Source: Nectonema munidae
Lineage: Eukaryota; Nematomorpha; Nectonematoida; Nectonematidae
Assembly (NCBI GenBank): GCA_030549495.1
Contig: JAUIRK010000957.1
Location: 198,501 to 262,500 of the forward strand
DNA: 64,000 nucleotides
Direction of reading: 5' to 3'
In this document: one piece after another, positions 21,995 to 32,939 of the stretch
Layout: each line of letters opens with the position of its first letter
Position numbering within the stretch: position 1 is the first letter of the stretch
The notes under the pieces: model-generated
What the model saw: only the letters and a program-made list of their open reading frames with translations
Told to the model about the DNA's origin: nothing
Databases searched by the model: none
Position numbers and translations under genes: made by a program

Positions 21995-23100
21995 TCATCT
22001 TCTTCTAAATTTAACATCCACCATATTGGGAAAGTGTTCAGAACTTCCGAATCTTAACTCACCTTCAATAAATGGGTCAAAGAGCGATATTTTCTTTGAA
22101 GATAGGTCTTTTTTACTTTGAAGTATTTGATAAAAACTGGGTTTACCTATTTCCTTCCTAAAGTTTTCTTCATCCTCATATTCAGCTTTTATCAGAATCA
22201 GTGCTTTCTTAGATATTCCTAGACTTTCAGTAGGTCTTTTATAATAAAACCAGAACTGTATTAAACAGGAGTTCAATATCCAAAAAAAGATAGACTTTGC
22301 AATGTTCGACTTGTGATCGCACTTATAAGGGGAAGAAAGCATATCAAATAAATCAGTTCCGCCCATTAATTGATTGCAAAGTGTCACGATCTTAGTGCGA
22401 TCAAATGTTACAAACATTTTATTTCTTCGATGCCATCGTTTTACAAGTTCAATAAGCTCAATCAAGGCAAAATTTGAGGCAAACAATATGGCTCTGCTGT
22501 CAAGCCATTATGGATAACTTTTATTTCACTTACTTTGTCACTACTGCACACATAGAATCCTCCTCCTTCTTTCTTAATGTCAGAATCCTTAATGTTTTTT
22601 TCAAAAGGAAGCCTGTTTTAAAGAATCGTTCCACAAGAATATATGCACATTTCTTTTAATTTAGTTATCAAGTTCAACGATGTAAGATAATTATTGTCAT
22701 CAAAAAATAAGACAATATTTTCTTTTCTTTTGGAGAGATTCGCGGAACTTTAATACACAATCTCCCGAACAATAATTTTACATGAGTTGTCAACAGGCAC
22801 TTTGCAATCATAAATGAAAAAGTCATTTAAACCGCCATTTTTGGGTTTGCATTTCACATATTGCAAGACGCTCTTTAAAAGGTTTAAAAACATTGTTGTA
22901 TTACTTTCTAAACATCTCCCAAAAGCTTCGAACCTTTATAATCTGTCAATTTGTAATGCTCAAGGAGTTATCTTCAAAATGTAGATTACTTAAAAGTAGG
23001 AAGAATTTTTTCCTGGACATATTTTCGCTCATAATCGAAACTCTGAAGCTTTCACTGCGTTACATTTGGAATCGAACTTCATTAAGCCCATTTTAATCAA
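21995..23100 (-). pseudogene. piggyBac-type transposase relic
   Basis: The longest open part (22486-21995) reads TKIVTLCNQLMGGTDLFDML, then the KSIFFWILNSCLIQFWFYYKRP stretch, the conserved C-terminal piggyBac signature (N-MGG-DL-D, then an aromatic-rich helix). Upstream on the minus strand, out of frame, are FYVCSSDKVSEIKVIHNG, SLNLITKLKEMCIYSCGTIL (the FTS-L-L--G----GT motif) and FLLLSNLHFEDNS. These appear in the right order for the family. Many stops and shifts are present, so this is an old inactive copy. It could be related to the TTAA elements elsewhere in the window, which lack a transposase. Confidence 0.82.
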
Positions 23101-23845
23101 AATTCAAAGAAACCTTGAAATTTCTTTAGAATCAGTTTTCAATGAAACATTAATTTTATGCATTTAAATTTGTTGGATTCGATATCAGATCCGTCATTTC
23201 TTTTCATCCAAAATTTTTTAGAATAGCTGTAAGCACATATGATTAATTTTTTTCAAATGTATTTTCTTCCAAACAGAATGATCATTTTTCAACGTTTTCC
23301 ATTAAACTTTTTCCATTGTAGTGGTTTTTTTCTTATCTTTTCCTACAGAATAAGCACAACTTTCATTTTGATCAAAATAGTCAAACTTTTCAATGTCTCA
23401 ACCAGAATCTGTTTCTACCTTTGATAAATCTGTTTCAGGTAAAAGTATGACTTGATTGCCTGATAAATCTAAAAATATTACATACAAACATCTATACTAA
23501 ATACCATTGAACTCAGACATATTAAATCTAAATAAAAAATGTTTCATATTTATTCATTAAGCATGCTAAACTTACATGAATTACGGATGTATCAATTAAG
23601 ATGCAGACATTTGATGTCAAAAAGCAAAAAAAAAACAAAACCCTAACCTACATATTTCAAAAAGATTTCTAAACTTATCTGGATAAGTAGCATATGAGGC
23701 ATTGAGACAGCTTTCACAAGGAACGTGAAGAAATAGGTGCGTGATATGATAAAATATACGCGCTTTTTTGCAACTTTCGTCTAACTTTTATGATTTTGAA
23801 TTCTAAGTTGCAGTAAGGGTGAAGGGTAGAGGCTAAGTTTACAAG
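23101..23845. other. No recognised feature
   Basis: AT-rich DNA upstream of the host exons, with no clear promoter or signal-peptide exon such as the one seen in B at 54938-55042. The A gene therefore may lack its 5' end here. Confidence 0.35.
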
Positions 23846-24042
23846 ATTGGAGCGTGACAACAAATATCCCATTTGATACCTCACTTCTGATCCTCAAAAA
23901 TCAGCCGAAAGTAAGCTACTTGGTACACGAGTGCATTAAAATGAAGAAATCGTTCGAATTATTCCAAACGGACGTGGTGCTGAAAGCGGTTGGGGTAGTT
24001 ATTCCAAAAACTGTAGTCTTTCAATTCACCCCTTTTCAATAA
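23846..24042 (+). CDS. Possible alternative last exon of unknown module gene (A)
   Basis: After TTACAAG the frame reads DWSVTTNIPFDTSLLIL...VSYLVHEC... and stops in ...FQFTPFQ. The stop TAA overlaps AATAAA at 24038-24043. Entry is in phase 1, like the other exons. The single Cys sits where the second conserved Cys of the module falls, and the place of the first Cys (28 residues earlier) is Trp, a one-base change. I therefore read it as a shortened module, ending after about 65 of about 100 residues. It could be an alternative terminal exon or a dead one. The polypyrimidine tract is weak and no donor joins it in frame to the next exon. B counterpart: 56578-56774. Confidence 0.4.
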
Positions 24043-24138
24043 AAGTCCTATTCACATGTATTTTCCACAAGTATCGCTAAATGTCATAAATACGAAGTTT
24101 TGTCCACCTTATTAATTGATGTGGATACTTTTTTATAG

Positions 24139-24435
24139 ATAATTGTCACACTAAATCAATATCTCATGAGCAGTTTGCTCAAATTCCTGAAGATGCTTCT
24201 CAAATAGAGTTGACGTTTTCTATTGAATGCTTAAAACCCTTTCTTCCTACTGTGAAGATCGAAAATCAAGTCGTCAATTTTAGCAGTATCCACGAACTAG
24301 ATGACGACAAGGCTATCCATCTTCTGGATTATTCATACACAGTTAAAACAACTGAACAGCTCACAATACTGGAAGTTTTCCTTTCCTTTGGAGAAGATGC
24401 CAACTATGAGGACACATTTTACTTCGATAAATTGA
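24139..24435 (+). CDS. Module exon of an unknown, probably secreted protein (A)
   Basis: A 297-base exon between TTTTTTATAG and GTAATG, open throughout in one frame and phase 1 at both ends. It encodes about 99 residues starting NCHTKSISHEQF, with a second Cys in LTFSIECLKPFL, then VVNFSSIHELDDD, TTEQLTILEVFLSFGED and EDTFYFDKL. The two Cys are 28 positions apart. The pattern aligns with the next module exon (25374-25682) and with its B partners, suggesting a repeated beta-rich extracellular domain. B copy 56871-57167 is nearly identical. Domain family not recognised; a Pfam search would decide. Confidence 0.68.
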
Positions 24436-24519
24436 GTAATGTTTTTAGCGTTTATGCATTTTTAGGAAACCAATCACTATTTCCAGTCAGTTTGGCCGGA
24501 GTGTCTGTGAAATGACTTT

Positions 24520-24865
24520 TCAGAATATTAAAATACTTGTCAAATAATAACAATCAATATAAAATCCTGTTATCAAAGAATCGAAAAATATTCTTTAAAA
24601 ATTCAAAAAATATTTATTCTTTTAAAATATATCGTTGAAGTCCTTGCCACTTTTAGAATCTACCAATGTTGGCTGTCCTTACTTTTAGAATAGAAAGATA
24701 AACTTAGTTTCTCTAATCATTTTTATCAAATCATGCATAAAATAGGAAACTAAAAGTAACGGCAGCCAAAGATATGTTTGAAAAAAATAAATATTTTTTG
24801 ATTCTTTGATTACAGAATTTTATTTCGATAATAATTTGACAAATTTATTATTTAAAATCGTTAAA
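24520..24865. repeat. Foldback (long inverted repeat) element
   Basis: The left arm contains TTGTCAAATAATAACAAT, AAAATCCTGTTATCAAAG and AATCGAAAAATATT. The right arm carries their inverse (AAATATTTTTTGATTCTTTG, ATTACAGAATTTTATTTCG, ATAATAATTTGACAA). It lies in the intron between the two module exons. Pieces of the same family, including ACTTTTGTAACATCG further out, occur inverted at 53405-53720. Confidence 0.7.
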
Positions 24866-25373
24866 AATATAGGAATAACTTTTGTAACATCGTCTCCCCC
24901 AATGAGGTATATCAAATCTTACATATAACAAAATATGAACAGTAAGTGGAACATTGTCTCCCTAGTCATTTGTCCATGGAATAGAAAGCATCGTAGTATA
25001 CAGGTTGGAGATGTATATATAATATATATAAATACAAATATTTCTTTAAATTATATTTGTTGATTATAAGGACACTTTGAAATATTACAAAAAAGAACAA
25101 AAGTTAATAATTTGAATTATTATAGATGGTTTGATTATCTTATGGTATTTTGTAGTTTATTTTCGTGATTTGAGTTGTTTGGGTTGTTTAGACTGACCCT
25201 TTTATATCAATTGAGGTTTCTGATCAATAATATCAAGCAGGGATTGGGAAATAGAAAGCTTCTGTATTTTCTTATCCTTTCAAAAATATGGTAGTGTCTA
25301 AAATTGATAACTTGGAAGAGTTTTGGAAAGTTAAAGAAAGAAATTACATTCATACTTCTTCTTTTTTTTTTAG

Positions 25374-25682
25374 GAAAATGCTTTGCATTTGAATTTTTAA
25401 ATCGAGATTGCTTATTTTATCATGAAAATAAGAATATAGTGGAGCTTTTTATTTTGCTTCAATGTCCATTTAATATCGATCTATTAATAACGGACAACCT
25501 TACAATTATTGACATTAGAGGAGAATTGAGGATGAATTTTCGCAAAAACTTTTTGGTATGGATTCATAGAATACTGATCATGAGTGATGCCTGGATTTGG
25601 ATTCAAGGAGTCCACGCATTAGATATGAAAACGCAAGCTCAAGAAAGTACAGCAGATGTAGCAGTGAACGTGGTCTTTTGTG
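25374..25682 (+). CDS. Second module exon, unknown secreted protein (A)
   Basis: A 309-base exon after a strong polypyrimidine tract and TAG, ending before GTAATT, phase 1 in and out. It reads KCFAFEFLNRDCLFYHENKN..., LLQCPFNIDLLITDNLTIID, MNFRKNFLVWIHR, SDAWIWIQGVHALDMKTQAQ and ends ...AVNVVFC. The first and second conserved Cys are 28 positions apart, as in the preceding module, and two extra Cys (RDC and VFC) are present. The splice phase from 24435 (TTG A + GA) and into 28408 (G + AT) keeps the frame open. B partner 62995-63303 has exactly the same length but is much more diverged. Confidence 0.68.
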
Positions 25683-26568
25683 GTAATTTTTATTCATCCT
25701 TTTCCAAAAGTTCTCCCTGAATCTTCTTTGAATCTACCAATGTTCTCATGCCTAACTTCTAGGAGAAATGAATCCCAAATCCTCCAACAGTATATTTACT
25801 AAATAAGTGAGTAATGATCAAGCTAATGTCCTAAAAAGTCATAAAGTGTCCCTACCCATGAGTTTTGAAGATAAATAAAGCTTCTCCGATATCAAAAATA
25901 TTCGCCCATGTCATCAAATTTTGAATAGTAAAAATTTAACCAGTGTATACATATTAACAAAAGACGTTAAACAGTGTAACTTGAAAACCACTTAAAGTAT
26001 AAATGATCATTTGGAAAATAAACTAAAAATATAGTTATCAAAAAGAGTTCAAATCACAAGTTGGTGTTTAAGTGATATAACCTTGAAATTAGGTTTTTGA
26101 AAATTTTCTCAACTTCTCAAGTAATGTATATGTTATCGTTTAAAAGTTGGAGTGCAAAAAAATAAATGGATAGTGCTTTAGTTTATTTTTTACAAATGTG
26201 TCATAGCGATGAACTTGATTGAAGTGTCTCCCGTCTATGCTGGTGGTGAAACAATTTTAGTTATTTAAAAAAAAATTTTTTGCACAAAAATGGAAAAATT
26301 TTATACATTTAATTTTTAAGCATTAGCAAAAAAACAAATTTTATTTATCTTATTCATAAAATAACTTTTTTAAAAAACTTTCACAAGAAATAAACTTTAT
26401 GTTTCACACGTTTCCATTCTTTGTATAGAGAGATCCAGGTGTTTGATATAACTAACTCTTAAAGTCGTCGACTACCTCATTTTGTAGTCTACGTTTTTTT
26501 CTATGATTCAAAATGAGTCTTCTCTTCAGGCAGCTTTTCAACAGTGTTGGCAGTGCTAGATTTGCTTG
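25683..26568. other. Intron sequence, no recognised feature
   Basis: AT-rich intron between the second module exon and the last exon. Nothing recognised before the hAT element at 26577. Confidence 0.4.
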
Positions 26569-26576
26569 TTCGTAAC

Positions 26577-27204
26577 TGGAGCTTCTGTCTTGAGATTTCT
26601 CGATTCTCGAGAATTTTAGAATTTTTTTATTTCTTGATTCTCGAGAAATTTTTGTCGAGACTCAAGAATTAAAAAAATTTTTTATTACTGAAAATAAGTT
26701 AAATTTTGAATAAATATTAATAAAAAATAAATTTCTATTCTATTCAAGTGGAATCTGTTGATGAGGTTGAAGAAGAATCTCTAACTCAATGTTTAAATAG
26801 AGAAATTAAAGAATTCATGTATAGGATAAAAAAGAAGTAAAAGTTAGTACAATAGAAGAAGAACTACAGATGTTCAAACAAAACAAAAATTTTGATTTAT
26901 CAGAATCGATGCAATTCTTAAAAAATTCTCTTTTATGCATCCAACCAACTTCTTGTCAATGCGAAAGAATCTTCTCAAATGTATCAAATATTTTATCTCC
27001 AAAACGATTGAGTTTGAAAAACGAATCTTTAAATGCTCTTGTTTTTTTAAAAAGTTATTTTACTAATAAAACTAAATTAATTTATTTTCGTAAAATATTT
27101 TTAACAATTTTTAACTTCTCGAAACTTTTCTCGAGTCTCGAGAATCATATATTTTTTTTCTCGTTTCTCGAGAATTAAATTTTATCGAGAAATCAGAAGC
27201 TCTA
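26577..27204 (+). mobile_element. Small hAT element with perfect 8-bp target duplication
   Basis: TTCGTAAC flanks both ends (26569-26576 and 27205-27212). The ends are TGGAGCTTCTG on the left and the inverse of TAGAGCTTCTG on the right. Inside each end are several CTCGAGAA words that could act as transposase-binding sub-repeats. The 628-bp element keeps only the C-terminal part of a transposase (26870-27070), so it is an internally deleted derivative. It sits in the host-gene intron. Confidence 0.87.
26870..27178 (+). pseudogene. hAT transposase C-terminal (hATC) fragment
   Basis: This is the dimerisation domain of hAT transposases. The frame reads LLCIQPTSCQCERIFSNVSN then LSPKRLSLKNESLNALVFLK, matching the family pattern of iP-tS---ER-FS--s----R-sL----l--lv-l. 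The catalytic part is absent. A partly open remainder lies upstream at about 26745-26840 (VDEVEEESLTQCL). Codons after about 27080 run into the terminal repeat. Confidence 0.82.
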
Positions 27205-27212
27205 TTCGTAAC

Positions 27213-27859
27213 TACAGTCAAAATATGTTCTCCTTGTATTTCGCATGCTTTGAGCGCGCTTTCAAACAAACCTCGTCACTTGTATGCTCTGATTTGGCAT
27301 CTTTAATTTAATCCTTCTTCCAATATCTTTTTTCTAACTAAACTTTAACTAACTTTAACTAACTACCTAAAGCGTTTCAAAGATATTCCCGTTTGCTGCC
27401 ACGGGTCGGGGCGAAGAAAATAAACGGCATTCTTGATAACAAGTCCAAAATGAGCTTTTCTAAAGATGGCAGCTTTTCCTATTTTTAGTGTTCTTATTCT
27501 TTGAGTATCAAAGTGTTAACTTGTTATTTCTTTCTACTTTGCAAACTTTGTCAGTGCTTGATCCTTTTTTTCCTCTCTCTTTCCCTCGTAAGCATGAATT
27601 CTTTTGGATGAAATTCGACATTCTCGTAGCTGCACGCACATGTGTTCTTCATTTTCCAGCTTATTTCTTATTATTCAAAAACTACAGAATTTTTTTCCTC
27701 CATTTTGTTAGAAGAAAAAAACTTTTTAATTTTTTAACTTAAATTAACTTTTTTAAAAAAAAAGAAAACATTTTGCTTATTTTTAAAAAAAAATCATTTT
27801 TCTTTATCTTAAATTAAATCCTTGAATTTTTTACCGGTGTCAACAAAAATATAATTTAT
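27213..27859. other. No recognised feature
   Basis: Intron DNA with T-rich runs. Short frames only. Confidence 0.35.
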
Positions 27860-27995
27860 ACAAATTATTTAATACACTCATCGCAGTTATCTGCTAAGCT
27901 GGGCAGAGGATAAGGAATAGTCACGACCGGGAATCGAACCCAAACCATCTGGATCGAGAACTCAAGCTCCCACCACTTCACTATTCGCCGACAAA
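27860..27995 (-). repeat. tRNA-derived SINE
   Basis: The minus strand has an RNA polymerase III promoter: box A TAGTGAAGTGG (27973-27983) and box B GGTTCGATTCC (27930-27940), about 33 bases apart, then an unrelated tail. A tRNA-like fold with a Ser-type long variable arm can be sketched, but the acceptor stem pairs poorly, so it is a SINE rather than a tRNA gene. Confidence 0.65.
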
Positions 27996-28407
27996 CTAGT
28001 ATATATTTAAACGCTATACAGTATATAAAAATCTAAAGATGGTGATAAATGCAGTTTCTTGGAAGGGTAAGCAGCGTTGATTAGTCTTTTGTGCATCCAG
28101 ACCAAAACTAAAACGAAGGAAATTAAGTCACGAATATAAGATCTCCTTTTATTTTATGTGCCGATAAAAGATGTTTTATATTTGTAGATTTATGTGATGA
28201 AATGAACTTGCTTTACCCTGGTTTAGCGTATTTTTGACAAATACTCAAAGTTATTATTTTATTTAAATATTAAGATTATATTCAGATTGAAAAATATGAT
28301 AAATTATGGATTTTATAAGATTTTTTTATTGAACAAGTGTTTCAAATAAAATTTACACTTTTTGAAAAATACCATATTTTGAAATGTAAGTTTTTTTACT
28401 TTTTTAG

Positions 28408-28610
28408 ATCCAAAGAAAACTAAAAAAAAAGATTTGATGAAAAAAAACCCTATTATGATAAAAAATCATTCTCCAAATAACATCCTCTACAAGCCTCCAA
28501 AAACAGATGTACCAGAACAAAACTGGAAAATGCATGGCAATTGTCAGCTTTCTTCGGAAATTCAGGCAAAACTAATTTCTCTTTTATCAAACACATTCGA
28601 TTGGGAATAG
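28408..28610 (+). CDS. Last coding exon of the module gene (A)
   Basis: The exon follows TTTTTTTACTTTTTTAG and joins in phase 1 to 25682, giving ...VVFC-DPKKTKKKDL. It codes for about 67 residues: a Lys-rich start, then ILYKPPKTDVPEQNWKMHGN, CQLSSEIQAKLISLLSNTF and DWE before the stop TAG at 28608. The matching phase, lack of stops and a poly(A) signal 80 bases later support a terminal exon. The basic tail contrasts with the neutral modules. No counterpart is visible for B, whose gene leaves the window at 64000. Confidence 0.6.
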
Positions 28611-28689
28611 AGAATGAAGGAGAGCTTTCTGGAGAAACATTTGGTGCTTATTTGCTCTGAAACTTTTCCCTCTACCGTGATACTATTTT

Positions 28690-28695
28690 AATAAA
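28690..28695 (+). terminator. Poly(A) signal AATAAA
   Basis: Lies about 80 bases after the stop of the last exon and is the best candidate for the 3' end of the A gene. Confidence 0.5.
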
Positions 28696-28699
28696 TCAT

Positions 28700-29869
28700 T
28701 TTTCTTCTAAGCTCGGACAAATTTCAAAATGACTACTGAAAAGGCGTCACCTGCAAAAAGAGAGATAGCTAAAACACAATGTGACAAACATATGTGACAT
28801 AGATTTTATATTTTTCAACACTTTTTTGTTTTTACTAATATATATTTCATGTATTGTTTTAGGTTACGTTGGCGCATAACTTAATGCAGTTGTCTACATT
28901 GGAACATTATCAGATTATCATAGATTGTTTTTTTGAATTTAAATGGACCGCCAAATTAACATCCAATAGCGTTCGGTTGGTCTTTGAGTATTTATTCATT
29001 ATATCTAGGCTTTCTGATTTGTTGTCTTTTTGTTTACTTTTTGATTCACAGCATTGTATATTGCATTTCTCGGTAATCAATTTAACTCTGTGCTAGAAAA
29101 AATATGATGAATGAATGAAAAATGATATTTTCAATGAAAAAATTATTGCCATTATGAAGTATGCAATTAATTGTATATCAATCTGAAAGATATTAAAAGT
29201 TCTGAGAAAAGCATTTGTACTTATTTCATTAAATGATGTTATTATAGCAATCAAAAATCTTAATAACCCTCATTGTAAGGATAATAAGGTCCATCATTTA
29301 ATAGGTCCCTTACAAAAGCCTTCAATTTTTACATAGAAGGAAATGTCGTTCCTATAGTATTTTGAAGGTAGAGATTCTATATAAGTTTTGTGAAAATAAG
29401 TATTATTCAGGGCAAAAATGTGGATTTTGGAAATTTCATTTGACAGAATTTTTTCATATAGTTATTTTATCCATTCAATAATTGAACCCTTTTAAGCTAG
29501 AAAGCATACGACTTTATGGGTTTTCAATAGGATCAATAGAGTCGACTCATTCTTCATAAAAGAAAAAATTATTTCAGTGTAAAGTAATGATCTCCCTAAA
29601 TCACTAGCAGATTTGAATTTGTTAGGATGTTTCTTATCTTTTCTAAATATTGCATCTGCACTCGTGAAAAATGTATGTTGATTTGTGAATGGTTTCAGTA
29701 TAAAAATCTGAAAATTAACTCAAAGAAATCCTTCAGTATGGGCAGTTTTCCTATGAATCCAATATAAATAATTATATTGATTCGTAGTATTTAACATAAA
29801 AAATTTCGCGGAGTTTTATTTTCGATACGAGTTATCAAGCACAGTAAAATATCGCTTATTAAAGTTTCG
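28700..29869. other. No recognised feature
   Basis: AT-rich spacer between the host gene and the LINE. A plus-strand frame at 28869-29096 has no known motif. Confidence 0.35.
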
Positions 29870-32698
29870 CCTGCTATTTTTAACTAGACTAAGTCATCAG
29901 ACTTCTTCATTTTTTACTCCCTGCAGAGACTGAAAATAAGACAATTTATCTTACATATTCAGTGCGGACTTTTTTTTGGACATACTACACCCGCTTGTAA
30001 AAGACATACTATCTGCAAGTTTTGTTCCTAAGCTCACTCATCTCAAAGTTTTTCTGATAAAAATGACAGCTCAATGTTTGTATGCTATACTTGTAAATCC
30101 TAGTCTAACTCAATCTGTCAACATTCGGCAATGAATTACATCTGTCCCTACGTTGTTAAAGGGTTGGCTCGCGTCAAAAGTTTAACACACTACAATGACC
30201 AGTAAACCTTTAAATTTTTTAGATATTCATACTAATATTGAAATAGATTCTACAAATTGTATGCTAAAAGTTCTTATCCTCTAATTTCAATACTCATCAT
30301 TTTAGTTTTTATAATTTTAATGTAGTAAGTAAGTTTGGATGTACAATCATTGAATAGCAAATATGAAAAATTCGATGGTTTCATACATAGAGTCAACAAA
30401 TGCATAGGGAGTCGCATAGAAGTGATTTGCTTACTAAATTTTCCTCTGGATACTCATAAGTTTTTCAATGTGCCTAGGGGAGTATCCTTGCATGGCGGTC
30501 TCACTTTTTACATAAATGAAACTTGTGATTTCTCTCCTTTAGACAGTAAATTTCTGTCACGGATTTTTGAGTACTCATCCCTTTATTTAAATCCTTCTAG
30601 AAAAGAAAGGATTCTAGTGCATGATTTTTATAGACTTGCATCTACTAAGCAAGAAGACATTGACTGTTTTTTCAATTTTTTCTCTCGTTTTCTCTTTGAG
30701 TTGAGCAATGAATACGCTTATATAATTTGTGGTAACTTCAATCCCAATCTTTTCCAAGTGAGATACAATATATCAGTTAGTTCTTTTTATAATCTTATCT
30801 TGTCAAACTTTTTCAAACCAGTCATCACATTACCAACAAGACCACAATCTAATACGCTCATAGACAGTTCTCTGCTTTTAATTCTCATTCTACGTTGTCT
30901 GATCTTCTCCCTCTTCTTCTATCATTGAACTTAGGTGCTTATACACAAAGAGGTTCTCTTCATTTTAGACGTTTTGATGAAAATATTTTCATTAAAATCG
31001 CATCCGAAACTATTTCTTCTCTTCAGTTTGAGCAGTTTTCAAATGACCCTGAGAAACTTTTTTCAAATTTGACACACTCTCTCAAAAAGTCAGTCGAACT
31101 ATCAACTATATAGAAGTATGCAAGGGCATATGTAAGTATAAGAACAAGCATAAACCTTGGATTTCTTTAGAAATCATGAATTTGTTTAAGACAAGACACC
31201 ATTTTCAAAAATATGAAACGTAAAAAAGAAATCAATAAGTATGATGGAATTAGGTGTAAGTTTTTATCATTAAGGAATAAAATTAAGTATAAAATTTGTC
31301 TTTTGAAAGAAAGCCATTTTGCAAATATATTTAATAGCTGGCAACCAACACGTCAAATCTGATCTTGTACAAATGAAACACTCAAAAATCAGAGAGAAAA
31401 ACGTATTTTGTTGAAAGATGGAGATTGTTTGGTAGAAGACGATTACCAGATTGCAGAAAAGTTCAATGAGCATTTCACTTCTTCCTATTCTACAAATCTG
31501 GGCAAAAATGTTAGTCCGATTACTTGGCCTCCTTCTCAAAATTCTTTTTCTTTTAGTATTATTGATAGGGAATGTGTTTTTCCCGGAATATTAGGTCTTG
31601 AAAATAGTAAATCTTGTGATGTTTGCAGTGTATCTATGTATCATGTGAAATTGGTGGGCTCAGTTATTTGCAATTTTTTGACTCTTGCAATTAATTCTTC
31701 AATAAGACATTCCATCTTCCCATCTGTTTTGAAGTCACATAAAGTAAAATCCCTTTCTGGAAGAAAGATGATAATAAAAGCGTAAAAAATTACCGACCAA
31801 TCTCCATGGTTCCAACACTTTCTAAAGTTTTGGGTGAAAATCACTCTCACACAAATTAGGTTTCACATTTTTCAGAAAAATGTTATCTCAAAATATCAAA
31901 TTGACCTTAGGAATAACTACTCGTGTAAAAATTTACATTCTTTTCCAATTTATTAACTTATTTCTTTCCTAGAAAAAAGAAGACAGTGTAGTCCGGTTTT
32001 TCGAAATGAGTCAAGCCTTTGACAGAATCAACCACTCCATATTATTTGAAAAACTTTCCAACTCCGACGATAGCTTCTCATTTATCTAGCAGAAAACAAT
32101 GCGTCTCTGAAAACAACTCCTCCTCAAGTTTTTGCCTATTAAATCTGGAGTACCCCAGGACTCTATTCTTTTCCCCTTTTTATTTAGTTTTTATGTGAAT
32201 GATGTTTTCAATATATAAAGTATTTTCCCTTTTCTCTTATATGCGGATGATATTTGCGCATATTTTCCTCTTTCTAGTTTTAAGAAAAATGATATCATTG
32301 ATACTAGTTCAATTGATAACAGCATAAATCAATGTTTTAATTTGGTCTAACGATAATAGCTTGACAATTAATAATAAAAAAAAGTCGAAATCTATGATTG
32401 TTTCGCTCAAAAACTTTATTGATGATAAAATTTTATCAAACGCTGGTTTCAAAGTGGTGAATAGTTTTAACTTACTTGGCTTAACATTAGACAATAAGCT
32501 GACCTTTTCTCAACATATTAATCAAGTTTCAGACAAAACTTAGTCAAATCATAGATGTTCTACGTCGTACAAAACATATTTTTCCTTCAAAAATAAAACT
32601 TCTACTTAATAAAACGTTATTTTTACCTCATGTTCAGTACAGCCTTTTGGATTGGTATCCTCACAATAAAAACAAGATAGAATTACTACAAAAATCTG
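29870..32698 (+). mobile_element. jockey/CR1-like LINE, 5' part; split by the LTR element
   Basis: The C-terminal part of ORF1 is visible at about 29960-30190 with Cys-His knuckle residues (CGLFFGHTTPAC, CKFC). ORF2 follows and is broken into several frames. At about 32698 the LTR element interrupts the reverse-transcriptase C-terminus (KIELLQKSA). The LINE resumes at 37932 (AIRCVFNLKWYSDTEQIF) and ends about 38625. It is older than the LTR element and already decayed. Confidence 0.83.
30335..32698 (+). pseudogene. LINE ORF2: endonuclease and reverse transcriptase, broken
   Basis: Endonuclease part: MDVQSLNSKYEKFDGF start, with GNFNPN at about 30732 where other copies have GDFN, so a catalytic Asp is changed. 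Reverse transcriptase: AFDRINHSILF at about 32020, a GVPQ-like stretch at about 32150, YADDICA at about 32240 and NSFNLLGLTLDNKLTFSQH at about 32460. Frames switch several times (30335-30928, 30895-31113, 31408-31785, 32361-32543). Confidence 0.8.
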
Positions 32699-32931
32699 CG
32701 ACAATATAGAGACAAGTATAGGTGAAGTTTATTAGAAAGCAAAGGGAGAAGTGATGATTTAAGTGAAACATGAGTGAGTATTTATAGTGTATCCTGGCCT
32801 TCAAGTAAGTACATTACTAATGGCAACGTTAGGCTATTATTAATGAGAGGAGAGATAGCCTTGACTTTCGATAGTGCAGTATGAGCGTAAGATACACACA
32901 AGTACGTTGTCGTAATGAGAGCCTGCTGGCG
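32699..32931 (-). repeat. 3' LTR
   Basis: 233 bp, almost identical to 37699-37931. Preceded in the element's direction by the purine-rich AAAAGGGAAG (about 32932-32942), the expected plus-strand priming tract, which overlaps the end of pol. Confidence 0.87.
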
Positions 32932-32939
32932 CTTCCCTT

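Noticed and set aside
27921-27990. A functional tRNA-Ser gene on the minus strand
   Set aside because: Boxes A and B are good but the acceptor stem does not pair well, and SINE-type sequence follows.
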